This document shows, piece by piece, positions 49,201-62,880 of a stretch of 64,000 bases of DNA (position 1 is its first letter; every line of letters starts with the position of its first letter). Both the position numbers and the translations under genes were made by a program. The DNA is from Anticarsia gemmatalis (Eukaryota; Arthropoda; Insecta; Lepidoptera; Erebidae). A model generated the notes under the pieces. The model ran no database searches and was not told where the DNA came from. It worked only from the letters and a program-made list of their open reading frames with translations. The stretch spans positions 5,457,001 to 5,521,000 of the forward strand of contig NC_134755.1 of the NCBI RefSeq assembly GCF_050436995.1, in the 5' to 3' direction.

Positions 49201-52200
49201 TCATGACGTCTATATCATTTATGAATGGCGAATTGAATGTGGATTAAGAATTAAGTAGGTATGTCAGTGCAAAGATCTCCGACCTTCAAACAGTAACATT
49301 TGTATTAGGTTCGACAAAAGCATTCAAATATCAATTAAATAATCACAGAATTTCGTTTTTACAGTTTCGAATAGGAGATAAAACTATCCATAATCCGATT
49401 TATATTTATTATATTATTGGGTATCCGGGTGAATAGTTATAGCAGCAGTTATGTTAATGCAATTCATGAAATATAATTAGAGTTTTCAATTGTCTTTTTA
49501 CTTGGAACCAAGTTACTTTGAAGGCAATATAAAGCCAAAACTGCCATTCATTTCCATATGCATAACAAACGAACAGTAAATCAAGATGTTTTGCAAACAC
49601 CGTATACGATTTACGTAATTCTTCGTGTTTGAGTAGCCCAGTTTATCACGATTGTGTAATCTTTTCTCAAAACAAGGGTTGTGGACGCTTTTGTCTTGTC
49701 ATAACATCAACTGAGGGCCCGCTGTTGTGCTTACATAGAATTTGCATTAGACCATGCGATAAATTGTTCCGTGCATCGTGTTTTTTCAAAGAAACTCTTT
49801 TGCTTGGTTAAAAATATGCTCTTCGAAGTAGCTTGATTAAGGTTCTGGAAATATGCAAATGAATAAGTTTTATTTTTTTATACTTTTCTGCTGATTTCGT
49901 GACAATGTGCAAAAATAAAATTCAGTATTCATTTCTACCACAATGCCTTTCAAGCTACAGACTTTAAAACTAAAAATATTAAGTCTTAAAGTTTACATCA
50001 AATATTTTTAGTAACGTTTCATGCGACACTTAATATTCGGAGTAAAATTTCAACGTTACATCTTCACATAAATGTGACTTTGTAACCTCATAACATCCAA
50101 ACGTTGTTTTATCCCAAAACTTTGGCGCGCACCCTTACATAAGTACAATGTAACCCTGTTGTAATACTTCTGTACACAGAGGATCACTAACGTGTTGTCC
50201 TGGGGCTCAACTTAAGATACATCTGCGTGTTGTTTGTAGAACACAGGACATGTCGGGCAAATTGCCGCATTCTCGGCCCATGAATATTGTATGAGTCGTC
50301 GGTACTGCGCGATCACTTCATCATAACGCTTGAGGGATGGCCAACGCATGCCTCCATCCTATTTATCTAGGATGGGCTTATTGACTGCCTGAATATGCAT
50401 AGCAAGCCTTTCAGCTTCGACCAGGATTAATACTTGTCTCGTTATTTGAACACTATAATCTTGGGCTCTGTTTGTATTAATTTATTCCGTAGTTTGGGCG
50501 CCCCGGATATTTTAATGCATGAATATGTTTCCCTGCAACTTTTACAAAATTACGACATCGTTTTGTAACACAAGTTGTCATGTTGTCATAATATGTTACA
50601 TCTGAATTTTATGCGATCGGCAATGTTGGAATTACAATGCTTTTTCATGCTGAATTGGGATATTTTTGTAAATACAATACGCTTGCAGTGAAATACGCTT
50701 CGATTGCCATTGGCGTTATTGTTGGGATTCGCTTTAATCAGTTAATCAGTGGAATTAGTTGTGGTCGATAGTTTTATATGGGTACTGAATTACGGTGTAC
50801 GCGTCGTACTAAGTATTTAGACCAAATGGCCAACCAGAACACAATAGGCTCAAGTGTTCAATGGCTAGATTATTGTGATTCCATTTAATATATTTACATT
50901 GGTATCACGATAATGTCTTCTGAAAACGTTTCTATAATTCGTATTCCTATTTATGTTCAAGTAAATAAGCAGTGAAAGAGTAAATACATACCTAAACAAA
51001 ATCAAACAATATTTTCCTGTAGAGTGATACCGTTTTAGCAAAATTACAAAAGGTTACGGAATACACAACTTGTTCTCAAACACAATAGACCTTTTCAATC
51101 AAAAACAATATCGAGTGGTTTGGAATTTTCTATATAACTTCGTTAAACAAAGCAAATAGGATTTCTGAAAGACGGACGGAAATTGTTGAACAAAATTATA
51201 AATTTGATCTTTGAACGCTGTCGTGGAAATTGAACGATGTTATCTATCATAACTCTATAAAAGGCTGTCGAAGTGTCTTGGAAATTACTGCAGAGAATGA
51301 TACGGGTTGAGAGGTGGTTTATATCAGCTTACGACGCCACAAGTTCCGTCACTGAAAAATAAGGGAAGCGCTAATGGTACAAAACGACTTCTTACATTAG
51401 AGCACTTTTCTAAAGCCTACGTGCTACATGTCTACGTATATACATTTACAAAAGATGTATAAGTCAGAGATGAGATCATTACGCCACTACGAACAGAGGT
51501 AATTCGTAACTCAATCAGCTCCAAAAGATCCGGTTCCCGACATACGGAAAAAATTGTCTCTTTGTCTGATGGACGCAAGCTTCGTAAATAAGGTTTCCAT
51601 TTTGACGAAACCATAAAAAACCTAATACAATCTCGTATAGGCACATACTTATTGTCGATAAAGTACAGTCACAAAGATAAATTGCGTCATGTCGATACTG
51701 ATCGAAAAGCGAAAAGGCTTTGTGATGAAGACATTTTCCTATTTCGCTTTTTCGATAACTGTATCAAAATATCGTGCGGGTTTATCTAAATGTTTGTTGG
51801 ATGATTCGTTTTCTGAGAACGACAAGGGTCAGCTGACAATCTGTCACTATTTCTGTGTTTGTCCTGTTTGTTGGGTAGTTTTAACTACGATCGATGAATG
51901 TAATTTTGGATGGAGGATCATTTCCGAGATTCGGAACTAGAATATAGACAAAGTGGCATTGTGTATGATACCGACACAATTCATTCGAATAATGGTTATT
52001 AACATCAAACAATTAATTTAACTTGAGGAATACACAGCATACCTAATATGCTAACAAAATCTGTGTGTCTCTACCCACTTTGCTAGTACTAAGCTAGCTT
52101 TATCATATCTCGTTGGAGATCACAGTAACATGACTTGGCTAGACGTCCGCCGAGGCTCAACTCGTAATGACGTTAATGGTAATGTGTGCGAAGGATGTAC

Positions 52201-52323
52201 AGCATAAACCTTATGTACTATGAAACTACAGCGGACAAAGGCGACGGGAATATGGATTATTAAGGATGAATATCAAGTCGTTGTGTTGATCTGTTTAAAT
52301 GTAACTTACAATGAGCCCAGTAG
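46239..52323. other. Non-coding stretch, no gene seen
   Basis: No recognised gene or repeat. The segment 50180-50530 is more evenly composed, with words such as GGGCAAATTGCCGCATTCTC and an 8-bp stem CCATCCTA/TAGGATGG (50354-50361 and 50368-50375), and may be a conserved non-coding element. Frames at 46880-47402, 48652-48894 and 51432-51940 lack domains and overlap each other on opposite strands. Confidence 0.6.
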
Positions 52324-52423
52324 CTCAATTCTCTACCATAATCGATTATCGAAAACCGGCTAGTTATCGGCCCCTAGCGGACGTCGTAGAAACTGTTTTT
52401 ACAGTATATTTTGAATGTCAAAC
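52324..52423 (-). mobile_element. Truncated reverse copy of the 12.6-kb TIR element
   Basis: It begins with the terminal repeat CTCAATTCTCTACCATAATC and AAAACCGGCTAGTTATCGG. The core GTAGAAACTGTTTTTACAGT ATTTTGAATGTCAAAC follows in reverse orientation relative to 12575-12753. The opposite terminal repeat and about 30 bp of core are missing, so the copy is internally deleted and truncated. Confidence 0.65.
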
Positions 52424-52497
52424 TCTCTAAACTCAATGGTTCTAATTGTAGACAATCGTGCTACTGGTAATTTTATTTTACGAATAGTGCTAAATAA

Positions 52498-52712
52498 GGT
52501 GTCAAAGTCGTTCAAGCCACTCCAAGGCATTCGACGTGGCTTAACCACTGTTATCTTAATTGATAACAACCGGGATTGTCTTTTAACGTGTCTTTCGAAG
52601 CACGGAGACGGTCAACCCAAATCCCACCGCGGCATCTATGGAATGTCTTCGCTAAGGTTTCTTAATCCACTGATCGTTTGCCGACCAGCGAGCGCAATTA
52701 GCCATGAGCGTT
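52498..52712 (-). mobile_element. SINE-like repeat, reverse orientation
   Basis: On the minus strand it runs from CGCTCATGGCTAATTGCGCT, with A-box-like TGGCTAATTGCG, through GTGCTTCGAAAGACACGTTA to GGTTGTTATCAATTAAGATA. The GTGYTTCGRAAGRCAYGTTA block is shared with the SINE at 33708-34092, pointing to a common central domain. The 122-codon plus-strand frame (52415-52783) that overlaps it arises from repeat sequence and is not a gene. Confidence 0.7.
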
Positions 52713-52838
52713 TACGTGACGCCCTATATTTTTTTAACAGGTTCCTGGCCTTGGCGAATAAAATTAGTTATGTCAATTGTTAAAATATTGTGTCTGTTAT
52801 AAGTTAGTTAAATATCATTTACTATGGTATTATACCGG

Positions 52839-53106
52839 ACTAGCAGACCCGCGCAACTTCGCTTGCGTCACATAAGAGAGAATGGGTCCAAATTTTCCCC
52901 GTTTTTGTAACATTTTTCACTGGTACTCTGCACCTATTGGTCGTAGCGTGATAATATATATTCTATAGCCTTCCTAGATAAATGGACTATCTAACACTGA
53001 AGGAATTTTTCAAATCGGTCCAGTAGTTCCTGAGATCAGCGCGTTCAAACAAACAAACAAACAATCAAACAAACAAACTCTTCAGCTTTATAATATTAGT
53101 ATAGAT
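52839..53106 (+). mobile_element. Second copy of the (CAAA)n-bearing element
   Basis: ACTAGCAGACCCGCGCAACT to TTATAATATTAGTATAGAT, aligning along its full length with 6309-6591. The CAAA tract is shorter and interrupted by ATCAAA. The body differs from the first copy at scattered bases only, so the two come from one subfamily. It is non-coding. Confidence 0.87.
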
Positions 53107-53524
53107 TCGTTAGACAAGTTTTTTTATGGAGTAAACAATAAAACTACATCACCGATGCCTATTTTCTATTAATAAGAAACTAGCCTTAGATTTAACCTTA
53201 AATTTTTGAGGACGAAAAATTTGTACTTAGCTTTCGTAATCGAAATTTCGAATAGCTGGTATTAAGATGCGAATCGATACATGAAAATCAAGAGTAATTT
53301 GAAGAAGCAAAAGGTACTTTAATTAACATTTTTACGATCCGATAATTTGAATATCAGGCGTATAAGCGTATAACTGTAGTCTGATCCTTTGCAAAGTTAA
53401 TTAAAGTTAGGCGATAGATACCTTACGTAATTAAATAGGGCTTAGATCAAAGACTTAGATATACATTGCTTTTTACGCGAGCTGAGGTTCATTATACATT
53501 GTACTATAATGGTTACGAAACTAC

Positions 53525-53780
53525 CTTTGTAGCACGTTTGGTAGTGTATCCGAATGCTGGACATGATACCTTGGGTTCGATTCCCCGGTCGGGCAAAGTT
53601 CTACTAGTCTTTTCTGATTTATATTAGAGTATTTCTTAAGTGCGGTCCGGAGTTTGGTAACTTGCCCGCGAAAGGGCAACAGTCCTCTATGACATGGCAC
53701 TAACATTGTTAATAGCAAAACGTAGGTGTATTTCATACACTGCCTACACTGTTGGGTATAACAGGCATCATATTATGTAA
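53525..53780 (+). mobile_element. tRNA-derived SINE, second forward copy
   Basis: GGTTCGATTCC at 53574-53584 is an exact B box, and an A-box-like TGGTAGTGTATCC lies about 35 bp upstream. The body (TTTCTGATTTATATTAGAGT, TGACATGGCACTAACATTGT, GTGTATTTCATACACTGCCT) aligns with the SINE at 30594-30824. The head is better preserved than in that copy, so insertion may be more recent. The antisense 71-codon frame over it is a SINE artefact. Confidence 0.82.
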
Positions 53781-56700
53781 CAGTGAATGTCATACAAACA
53801 ATATTATAATGTCACTGAATTGTATAATTTATTCGACACGTACTAAGTTCGGTTTTAATGGGTTATTGATCCGTATCACATTACTTTTTTTCTTTATGAC
53901 GGTCTCGGGCACAGTTTGTTTAGTTTCAGGGTCGGTCGCTACCCACTTTTTTACATAAAAGATTATGTTTTAATGTTCTTTGAAGTACGTGTTTTATTTT
54001 TATTAGTAAGTATAAGTTATTTTGACATGGAGATTTCATAACGGATCTTGGAAAAAGTCCAATAAAATGTTTATGTGACGACTTAACGACGGGTGAAACT
54101 GCCTCGACTATGTTAGTTGGAACTTATTTGGAAGTTCAAGGACGTTTATGTAGTTATACCGTCTGAAAAAGATCTTAAAATTGTGTATTTTGATAGAGAT
54201 GTTAAAGTACTAAAAATATCATACCATATAGTAATTGCACGCAGCTACCTACTACTACGCCTCAATAGGGCAGCTAACAAAAAATTAAATCAGCTACCCT
54301 TTATAAAATGTCTAAAAGATATATTACTATGTAAAATTCGACATAGTGACGTCCCTATGTTCTATTTTTGTTGATTCAATAATTAATTTTTAAAAAATCT
54401 ATTGACTAAGTCAACTATTCGAAATGCCCCTTTATTATATAACTTTTTCTCTCTCTGTTAAAATGATAATTTCATATAAACCATGGACACGTTTGCAATA
54501 ACATCAGCGCCAAGGGTTACAAAATAATAATAAACTTGATCTTAGTTTCTTACATTATAGTTTTGCTTCCAGGGAGTATTTACTAGACACGTGTTTACAT
54601 TTTCCAAGCAATAACTTGTAACAATGTAATTAAAAGTTTCAACTCACTAATGGTTATTTGTTCTTGTTTGAGAATATCTTTTGTAGCACGTTTTGCATTA
54701 CGAAGAAATAAGTGAAATAAGTTCAAAGTAAGAAAATATTGTTAGTCTCAGATATGAAGGTAAAGTTTTCTTGGTTGTTGTTTAGATGAGATCTGAATGT
54801 TGAACTCGTTAGCTCTTGAAATGTTGAAAATAAAACCTTGCTGCAATTATTTTGTAAGAAAATACCAATAAAAACCGCAAGAAAGGTTTTTATAAAACGC
54901 AGGAGCTTCGTTTTTAAATTAAGGGGATATTTTTTTTTATTTAAAGAAAGTACGATTGTTTTTAGAAACACTTCACCTTTTTTATGGTAACGTGTTCTAA
55001 ACAATTCTGTGGAATAAATTAATAATATAGTAATCCATACATCTATTCGCAAAATCAATTTAATCCCGAACAAACATGACAATTTAATACCGGCCATCGA
55101 ATAACTCAGTACAATACAAACCATCAACAACGTTAATAGCCACTCCGTGTCACGAAAAAAAAATCAAATCGCGATAATAAAACATGGATTACCGTGAAAA
55201 GCACAGCATTATATATTGTCATGCAAGCGGGGTAAAGCCAGGTATCAAAATAAGCCAGTTTTTTTTTCAACCTCATAAATAACATGACATTCATCTTCTT
55301 GACACTTGAATAACGGCGGCCCTTCGCCCATTAGCCTTTACGAAACAATGGCTATAGGTGAAGAGGACGCTGTATGTCCATTATGTAAAGTTCATTGCGA
55401 TGATGATTAGGTTGACGACCTAGTTTTTGGATGAGGTCGCATGATATCGGCGTATAAAGTAATTTGCATCACTTTGTGTACCCTCGTGTTGTTTTGTTAG
55501 ATGAATATTGAGTATGTTTCCCGAATGGTGTATGGCGAATTTGCGTGGTTATTATCCATTTTGAAGTGGCTGGAACTTGTTACTGGTGATGAAAATTAGC
55601 ACGCTTTATTTATCTATTCATCGACATTAAGTGTTTGGGAAAGATTATGCACGTGATTGAACATAGAAAAAAAAAACGAACCATCTTTGTTTTAAACGTA
55701 CATAGTAGTAGCTATCAGAAATCATAAGTCCCTACAAAATATTGAAAGTATAGCAGGAACATTTGAAATTGGTGTCAGTTTTTACAGAAATTGGCAGAGA
55801 CCCAAGTTGGTAATAACAAACGAAAGACAAAAAGTAGTGGCTGTAACCGTGATAATACTTTAGGCTTAAACATGGTATAGCGAGAAAATAAAGTCGTTAA
55901 TACAATCTATTTCATGTGTTTTGGCTATCACATTGTCATAAGGGGTGATTTCAGTTTTATATGAGACAGGGACATTATACTCAGTAGAAAAGGCGATAAT
56001 GTTTTCTAGTCTGGTAGCCAAATAGTATTATTTCATCTATAGTTGATCCAAAAAAAAATGTACTAGCCAAAGAATTTCAGACTCTCCACAGTGCTAAATC
56101 GAAATCTTCACCTTTGTTAATAAAAATACTTCTAAGTTCTTAAATTCTTAGAAGAAACGTACTGTAATAATAATATTCAACATTTTCTTACTTAGGTGTC
56201 TTGGGACAAAGTGCCAATTGCCATCATACTGGTCATCCCATCTTCAAAACCGTGGTACCGTATAATTTTATCAATATAAATGTATTTCGTAAAATGTTAA
56301 TACTGTTACGATTCAATTTCAAAGAACTTCTTTTTATCCTTTATACAGCAGCTGGTGCGTAGATACCTAAAATTAGTAACAAACATTTTTGTGACAAATA
56401 TCGGCAATTTAAAATTTCTTCGAAGAAAAAATATCTTAGAGTAAATTATTCAAATTTTGCTTTCGTCTGAATGACAAAACCATTTGGTACATTCAACCTA
56501 AGCCTTTCTTTATTTCTTCCAATTTATCATAACAAACCTTTCAAAGGGTCTTTCTTTTATGCCATCATTTCAATATTTTTGGTAAAAATCGTCGTTTACA
56601 TAACGTACCTGGGTTGGCAAGTTTCTTTGAATAAAATATACTTTGTCTTCTAAAGGAGCGCTTGGATTATTTTTATAATGGACTAGAGCCACGCTGCGGT

Positions 56701-59424
56701 ATCATCTGCATGGCTATATCCTTTGGGATTTTCTGCACCATTGTGATACTTGCCGTGAAAAAATGTAATCATAGTAATATCTTACTAGATAAGAGCTTTT
56801 TTGTGAACTCCTACTAATTTGCACAAAGGTTATAAAAGAGCTGGAGTGTGCCACTGTATTTTTTTGATTGCCTTTTTTAAATTCTCGCACAATGTTTCAG
56901 TTTACAAACTGAAACTAAATTGCTTTCAATACAGTGACATTATATGTTGCTTTGTTTTGAATATGTTGATCGAATTTTTATATAAAATTACAATAGCATT
57001 CGATAAATTTGCTTTCAGAGAACGTTTCTCAATTTGTATTTTTTTATGTAAAAACAAGTACAACTTTGTAATGATAGACTCTAAATTATAAAACTATTTC
57101 AATTAATCTGTAATAACTTTACAAAATAAATAAAATATAGAAATCTATTAATACAAAAATACCTCGTTAATGTCAAACAAATATTAGCAGTTAGAGGCAA
57201 AGTACTAAAATGAGAAAAAATAATCGTTAATTAAACTAATGGTCGGTCTATTGTCTATGTAACTTACATACCTTTACAATCAAGCATTATCAGAATTTTG
57301 TTAAATTTTTTTCCGCGTAGGCAGACAATCCGGTTCTCATGGAGCTTATCACGTATAGCTGCGGTTTTTGCAGTCTCTATGTTTAATGGCGTGGAAACTG
57401 TGATAAATTACGCCTTAATGCTCTTTTTCTCCCCCACAGAGCCTATCGCTAAAGTGGCCCTTGTTTTATTGTTGGGCAACGCATGCAAACTCCACGCTCG
57501 AAAGTTCAAAAATTTGAACACAGTTCTCTGCGGAAAAGTGTCTCTGTACGTGATTATTTCGCGTGGGCTGAACTAAAAATAGACCCGGCATTGGGGTGCT
57601 GAAAAAGGTGTATAAAGGCTTTTACTAGTTGGATTGGCGCACGCGTGCCTCTACTAATTACAGACTATGCAAAAGTTGTGAACCCATCCGCAGTTGTATT
57701 GGAATTGTGTAGTTGCTCTCTATTCTACTGTAGTTTTGTACAATGTTTTGTTTTCAAAATGCCTTATGTGGCTATAGTTAAGTTGATACGTTCTATCTAT
57801 GAACATTGCGAGCTAAAATATTACAATCAATATTTACATAATATCAGTTAGTCGTATCAATTTAAAGCGTAATATTACTATGAAAAGGTAAGACTTACTC
57901 GCAGATATGTTTGTATTGTTCTCATATTATGTTTACCTTACCTCTGTATTGAATGTGTACATAGCGAGTACATAATATATAATGATATGTATCTCAATAT
58001 ATTAAGTGTAAACCCATCTGAGGATCCGATAGGGACAAGGGATTTCCAAAAAGGTAAGTGGATTTATACTATCGTATACTCAAATTTACCGATAACGGTA
58101 TAAGGTCCCGATTTGATGAGGGCCGATTCTATTACCATTTATCAGGCCACAGAACAGTTCAAACCTCGTTGTATGCTAAATTTCTTTAAGCCAAGATTGT
58201 GTGCTACAAAAGACGATACGAAACCTTTCATTTCCATATCTTCACAGAGAATAAGATAAAAACAGTCAATTATCTTTAGATTTTAATCCTTTGTGCTAAA
58301 TGTTTCTAATATTTTATATTATATTTGCTTCTCACTTCAAAACTAATTCGATAATAACATAAATGAATTAATGCATACACAATTCATTACTAGACTCCAT
58401 AAGCTTAGTTACAAAATTTCGTAATGTTATATCATCCATCTAGCTTATTTGCGATGTTGGTCTTTTAAAATAAAAACACTGTCTGCTCTACTAGCCCATC
58501 ATAGTTCTTCATTAGACCATGAAACTGTAATGAAAAAATATGAAAACGAATTACAAAGTTAACACCGTGTCGCGTCCGTAGATATCTATTTAGTTCCATT
58601 ACGTAGAATTTACGAGTCACGCAAATTGTTATTACGGGGCGTATTTATAACTAAAGGTGGAGTATTCGGACCACACTTTCCATAAACATCAATATTCAAA
58701 TACGCGGCCTCTAAAAACTCATATGGTCCAGGTTTTTATGACGGGATATTTTTCATCGCCTGAATATTAAAGCGGAAATCCCGCGCGGATCGTAGCTCCA
58801 ATTGAGCCATATTTTCACCGGCCGACCTTTGAATATTCTATTGAGGTTGAAAGGCTCCTGACCGAACTGTTTGAGCAACAGCAAAGCAAACTTACAGTAC
58901 GATGAACACGCGCCAACATTGCCAGTTCAGAAGCCGACGTAACAAAAAGTCGATACGCTAATTTTTTAAGCAATATAACCCTTTTTGTAATTTTCCTTTG
59001 TACAAGTTTTGGTATTATGCTTTTCACAAACTTAACTTAGATTTCGTTCCATGTTTTTTATTCGTAGTACGTATACAACCTACTTTAGTCGTAACAAACC
59101 TTATATATATAATAACATGATTAGTGTCTTGAATCATAATTTTCTTGAAAATTAGTGGTAATTACTGAAATATAAAGCAAGAAAGATGATCGCGCCGAGT
59201 AATTTTGACACGCATCAGATTATAGTCGTTAAAGATTAAACTGTTGTCGCGGAGTAGGTAATTTATTTCAATTAATTCAGCGACGTGACGCCCCGACAGA
59301 TTCACTGAATCATTTTTCTCCTCGGCAAAGCGAAGACGTTGACAAATGATCAAATTATTCGGTCACTTCACTACATGTCACTGTGTAAAAAGCAGTCCAG
59401 AAAAAGGCTGTTTTTCTGTTGTTT

Positions 59425-59460
59425 CGATTTTCCGCGTTTTTTTCGGACGTGGAAAAATCG
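59425..59460. other. Imperfect hairpin in a GC-mixed block
   Basis: CGATTTTCCGCG (59425-59436) pairs with CGTGGAAAAATCG (59448-59460), with one bulge and one mismatch, around an 11-nt T-rich loop. The arms are too short for a typical miRNA precursor. It is best seen as part of a possible conserved non-coding block (59380-59720). Confidence 0.4.
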
Positions 59461-62040
59461 TGTTTATTAACAGGCTCGTCTGTGCGGCCCTCGAGATATG
59501 GGGACTGAAACCGCTAATATTTCAGTGTGAAAAATCACTGTCGATTTACTGCAGCGAAGCGCCTATAGATAAAAATTGACCGTTTTAGGTACCCGCCTTT
59601 TTCAGATGCGGTATTTTTAAGGCGGTTCTACGATACTCAAAGCTTACCGAGATGTTAATTTTAAGCTCTCGTCCTGAGTGAACGTTGAAAAACTGTGAAG
59701 TGAGCGGCAAAAAAGCGTCGTTTTCAGGTCACTGCAAGAAAATAACTACTTGAGTCTTAAGTTTCCGTCACTTTTGCACTGCGTTGAAACTATGAAGTAA
59801 CTAAAAAAACGGAATGGCTTAAAATGGTAAGTTCGAAATTACTTCTTTTTATAAAACATAAAACGATTCCAACTTCGTTATTGTAATATTAAATTCGGAA
59901 GAGAATAAAGGGCTCCAAAATCAGTTTGATGAAACTCATAACAGAATAGCAGATACAATTTCAAATCCGATACTTACTGCAAAAAATTCCCTCTCTAATT
60001 CAACAAACATTAAGTTAAAATATGAAAAATATTCACCGCACAAAAGCAGACATTGTTCGTAGTTATTATGATAAATAATGGTCTTTAGGTTAAACAGCAA
60101 TATTGAAAGTAATAATGAGCTCGGTGGACGGCCCAGTAATGAAAACAGATGACGTTAGGGGAAGAAAATTTTCCAAACAAATGAAATTACGCACCTAGCA
60201 ACAATGCTACAGACTACTCGTTATCTTATATGCTATAATGAGCTTTATATTGAAGTTGATACAGTTGAAAATAGTATGTATTGTATTTGTAGTGTTGTGT
60301 GGTAGATCGACCGATCACTTGGCGCGGGTGTTGATGTTGACTAAGATATTAGCTTAGATGGATGGGTGGTGTCCAGGTGTACTTATAGTGAATAAATATA
60401 GCATATAACTAGATGCATTCTCCTTTAGTCAATGGTCAAGACGCCGATCACTCTTGAGATAATGTGTCCTTATTTTGGTGAGTGGTATTAAACTGAGTGT
60501 GTCCTCATGCAATGATTTTAATAAGCTTCGTCATTTGATTCCATTCCTCTCTCGTTATTCCTGTGTCATTTAAGAAACTTTCATGACACACCACATTCAT
60601 ATGAAATTACGTCGTACTGTCAGGGCCGAAGGTTAGGCAGATGTGCCATCAGGTTTAACTGAACAGATGCAATGGTGATCTTTTTTACTAAATTGGTTTA
60701 TTTTAAACAAAGCACTTACGCCTTTCTTTCCTGAAAATGTATCTTGTTGTAGACTTTTATAAGTAACAACTATTTAGAGCAAGGCGGGTTCAACAATACT
60801 CGTAAAAGGGTGAGTCCACAATTTTCCTAGATAGAGATAATGATGATGGGCGGAAAACTTAATTCAAGACCCGTTTCAACAGATTTTAGGTCACGGTTTT
60901 AGTGCTTTATTTGTTCCCTTTGTGTAGTCTTTTTAAAGCTGGCATAATTAAACACGACCCATTTTTTGAGATAAGACGTTTTAAGGCATTGTATTCTTAC
61001 TGTTCTACTTTTAATATTTCTAAGCTTAGGCCTGATATTTGTAGTGGACTGGTATTATTATGAAGTTAATCTTGAAAGGGATTCGTATTAGATCTTCAAT
61101 AACCTATTGCTAAGTACTCATTTGAAACTATTATATTACATAAAAATCAGCTTATTTTTTAATAAAATATATAACTCCTCTAATCAGATAGGCTGTTACT
61201 ATCAGATCTGAGATATCTTTCAAAAGAGATTTTTTTTTATACTGGCTTCAGAGGTATCTCACTCTGTTAAAGCCGTTTTTATGATGTATATTTCTAGGAA
61301 CGTCGCTATATTTATAATTCCTCGTGTTTCTATGCTCATAAAACATCACAGGAAATTGTGCTCCTTCGATTCCTGGAAGCGAAATTATTTTCCTCCTCAG
61401 ATTTAACTTCAACGTATTTGAAACATCTTTCAAAGTGAAACTCGCGGTGTACGCACGTGATTTTTACTTCAGTGATCTCGACAAGCGAATGTCGTTTATC
61501 ACAATTTACTTTCTATTTTTGAACCAATTTTGAGGTAAGCGTGTTATAAAAGGAAAGTTGAGGACTCGTTATATGGATAAACTGACACGTTTAAACGTGG
61601 TGATGTGAATTTGTTACGATTTGGAAGAAAATTTTGTACCAAATTTAGACTTAGTAATCAGAGTTAATTATAAGTACAAGTGGGGCTTATGACTTCCGAC
61701 ATTTTGGTACGGAAAACTAATCAGCGTCCATAACGTATTTCCGGGATAACTAATTTCTTTAACATAATATTTTATACGTTAAATCCTCACAAGTCAAAAT
61801 TACCATCGGTACTATCGAGCGACAAGCAACAGCAGTAAGTATAGAAAAAATATAAGACCTAGGTGAAATTTCTGCTAAAAGGATATATATACATATAAAG
61901 GTAAGATAAATTTACCTGAATAACTCTCCTGCAAACTAAACAAACAAAAACGTCACAATGAGATATGAACAAATGCTGAAATCTCTATAGAAATGATTGC
62001 AGCGTGCGCAATATCTTCCTACCCCATGCAGTTAAGGCGG

Positions 62041-62160
62041 GACTATATGTATGCAAATTAACTCTGAACAACTCGGTTGGTAGTCCGTGACGTCATCGCA
62101 CTCATCGCTCATGACAGTCACGCGAACAAGTTGCGTAGTGACGCGACACAAAGAGGGCAG
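62041..62160. promoter_or_regulatory. Octamer plus CRE module
   Basis: A perfect POU octamer ATGCAAAT (62051-62058) lies 29 bp upstream of a perfect TGACGTCA (62088-62095). GTCACGCG and AGTGACGCGAC words follow in a CpG-richer patch. Perfect octamer and CRE sites this close suggest a promoter or enhancer, although no transcript start or exon is visible. Confidence 0.4.
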
Positions 62161-62848
62161 TCAGGGCTGTCGTATAATTGTCTTTATGGTGTAGCCTTCT
62201 ACAGATTGAGAAGTTTGTGTGTTGTTTGAATGAATATAGGGCTACTTGTATAATAATATCAGCATGTTGCTGTGACTGTATGACATTTAATAGATATACT
62301 TATATAATACTTATTTTGCGTTCAAAATATTTTTGAGCATTATAAAGAACTAGCTCTTACTCGGGAGTTATGTTTTATTAGCCGCATAATGTTAATTTCC
62401 GTGAGATGGGTTTCAAACTATCTCTGAACAATCAATTATATCCAAATTGATTGAAGGGGGCAGATAAGTAGAAAGAGTTATAATATAAGTAAGCTATTCT
62501 TCTATGTCAGTATAATAGCTCAGTAACTAACAGATATTGTAATTGTCTCAAACCTAGACTGAACTAAGGCAATTTTAAGGTAACCTCAGTAATCATTTCT
62601 TAAGTGTTTAATTGACAAAACTATTACGAAGTCTGGCAAACTTCGTAAAATATTTACCGATCCTCTGAGAACAATTTTACCAATCAAAAGTCTTAATATG
62701 TTTTAAGTATCACAAAATCACTTTTTACAAATGAATTTGAAGTTATAACAATAATAAAAGGAACATTAACTCAAGTATTTTTTTATTTATTTCGAACAGT
62801 AAAGGGTGAGTCGTAATATGGAATATTAAGAGCATCGTAATAACATTT

Positions 62849-62880
62849 TGACGTCATGCTCGTAACCGTCATGCGAGCAT
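62849..62880. promoter_or_regulatory. CRE site with adjoining inverted repeat
   Basis: TGACGTCA at 62849-62856 overlaps by one base ATGCTCG (62856-62862), which is mirrored by CGAGCAT (62874-62880). This is the second CRE within 800 bp. Confidence 0.3.

Noticed and set aside
52415..52783. 122-codon forward frame
   Set aside because: Spans the end of a TIR fragment and a reverse SINE; the peptide is translated repeat sequence.
53521..53736. 71-codon reverse frame with a GESNPRYHV stretch
   Set aside because: Translation of the antisense strand of a tRNA-derived SINE, a common false protein prediction.
54723..55130. 135-codon reverse frame rich in Leu, Ile and Lys
   Set aside because: Hydrophobic composition follows from AT-rich antisense DNA; no signal peptide plus domain pattern and no homology recognised.
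59425..59460. microRNA precursor
   Set aside because: The stem is too short (about 12 bp) for a precursor hairpin, and no known miRNA seed was recognised anywhere in the window.
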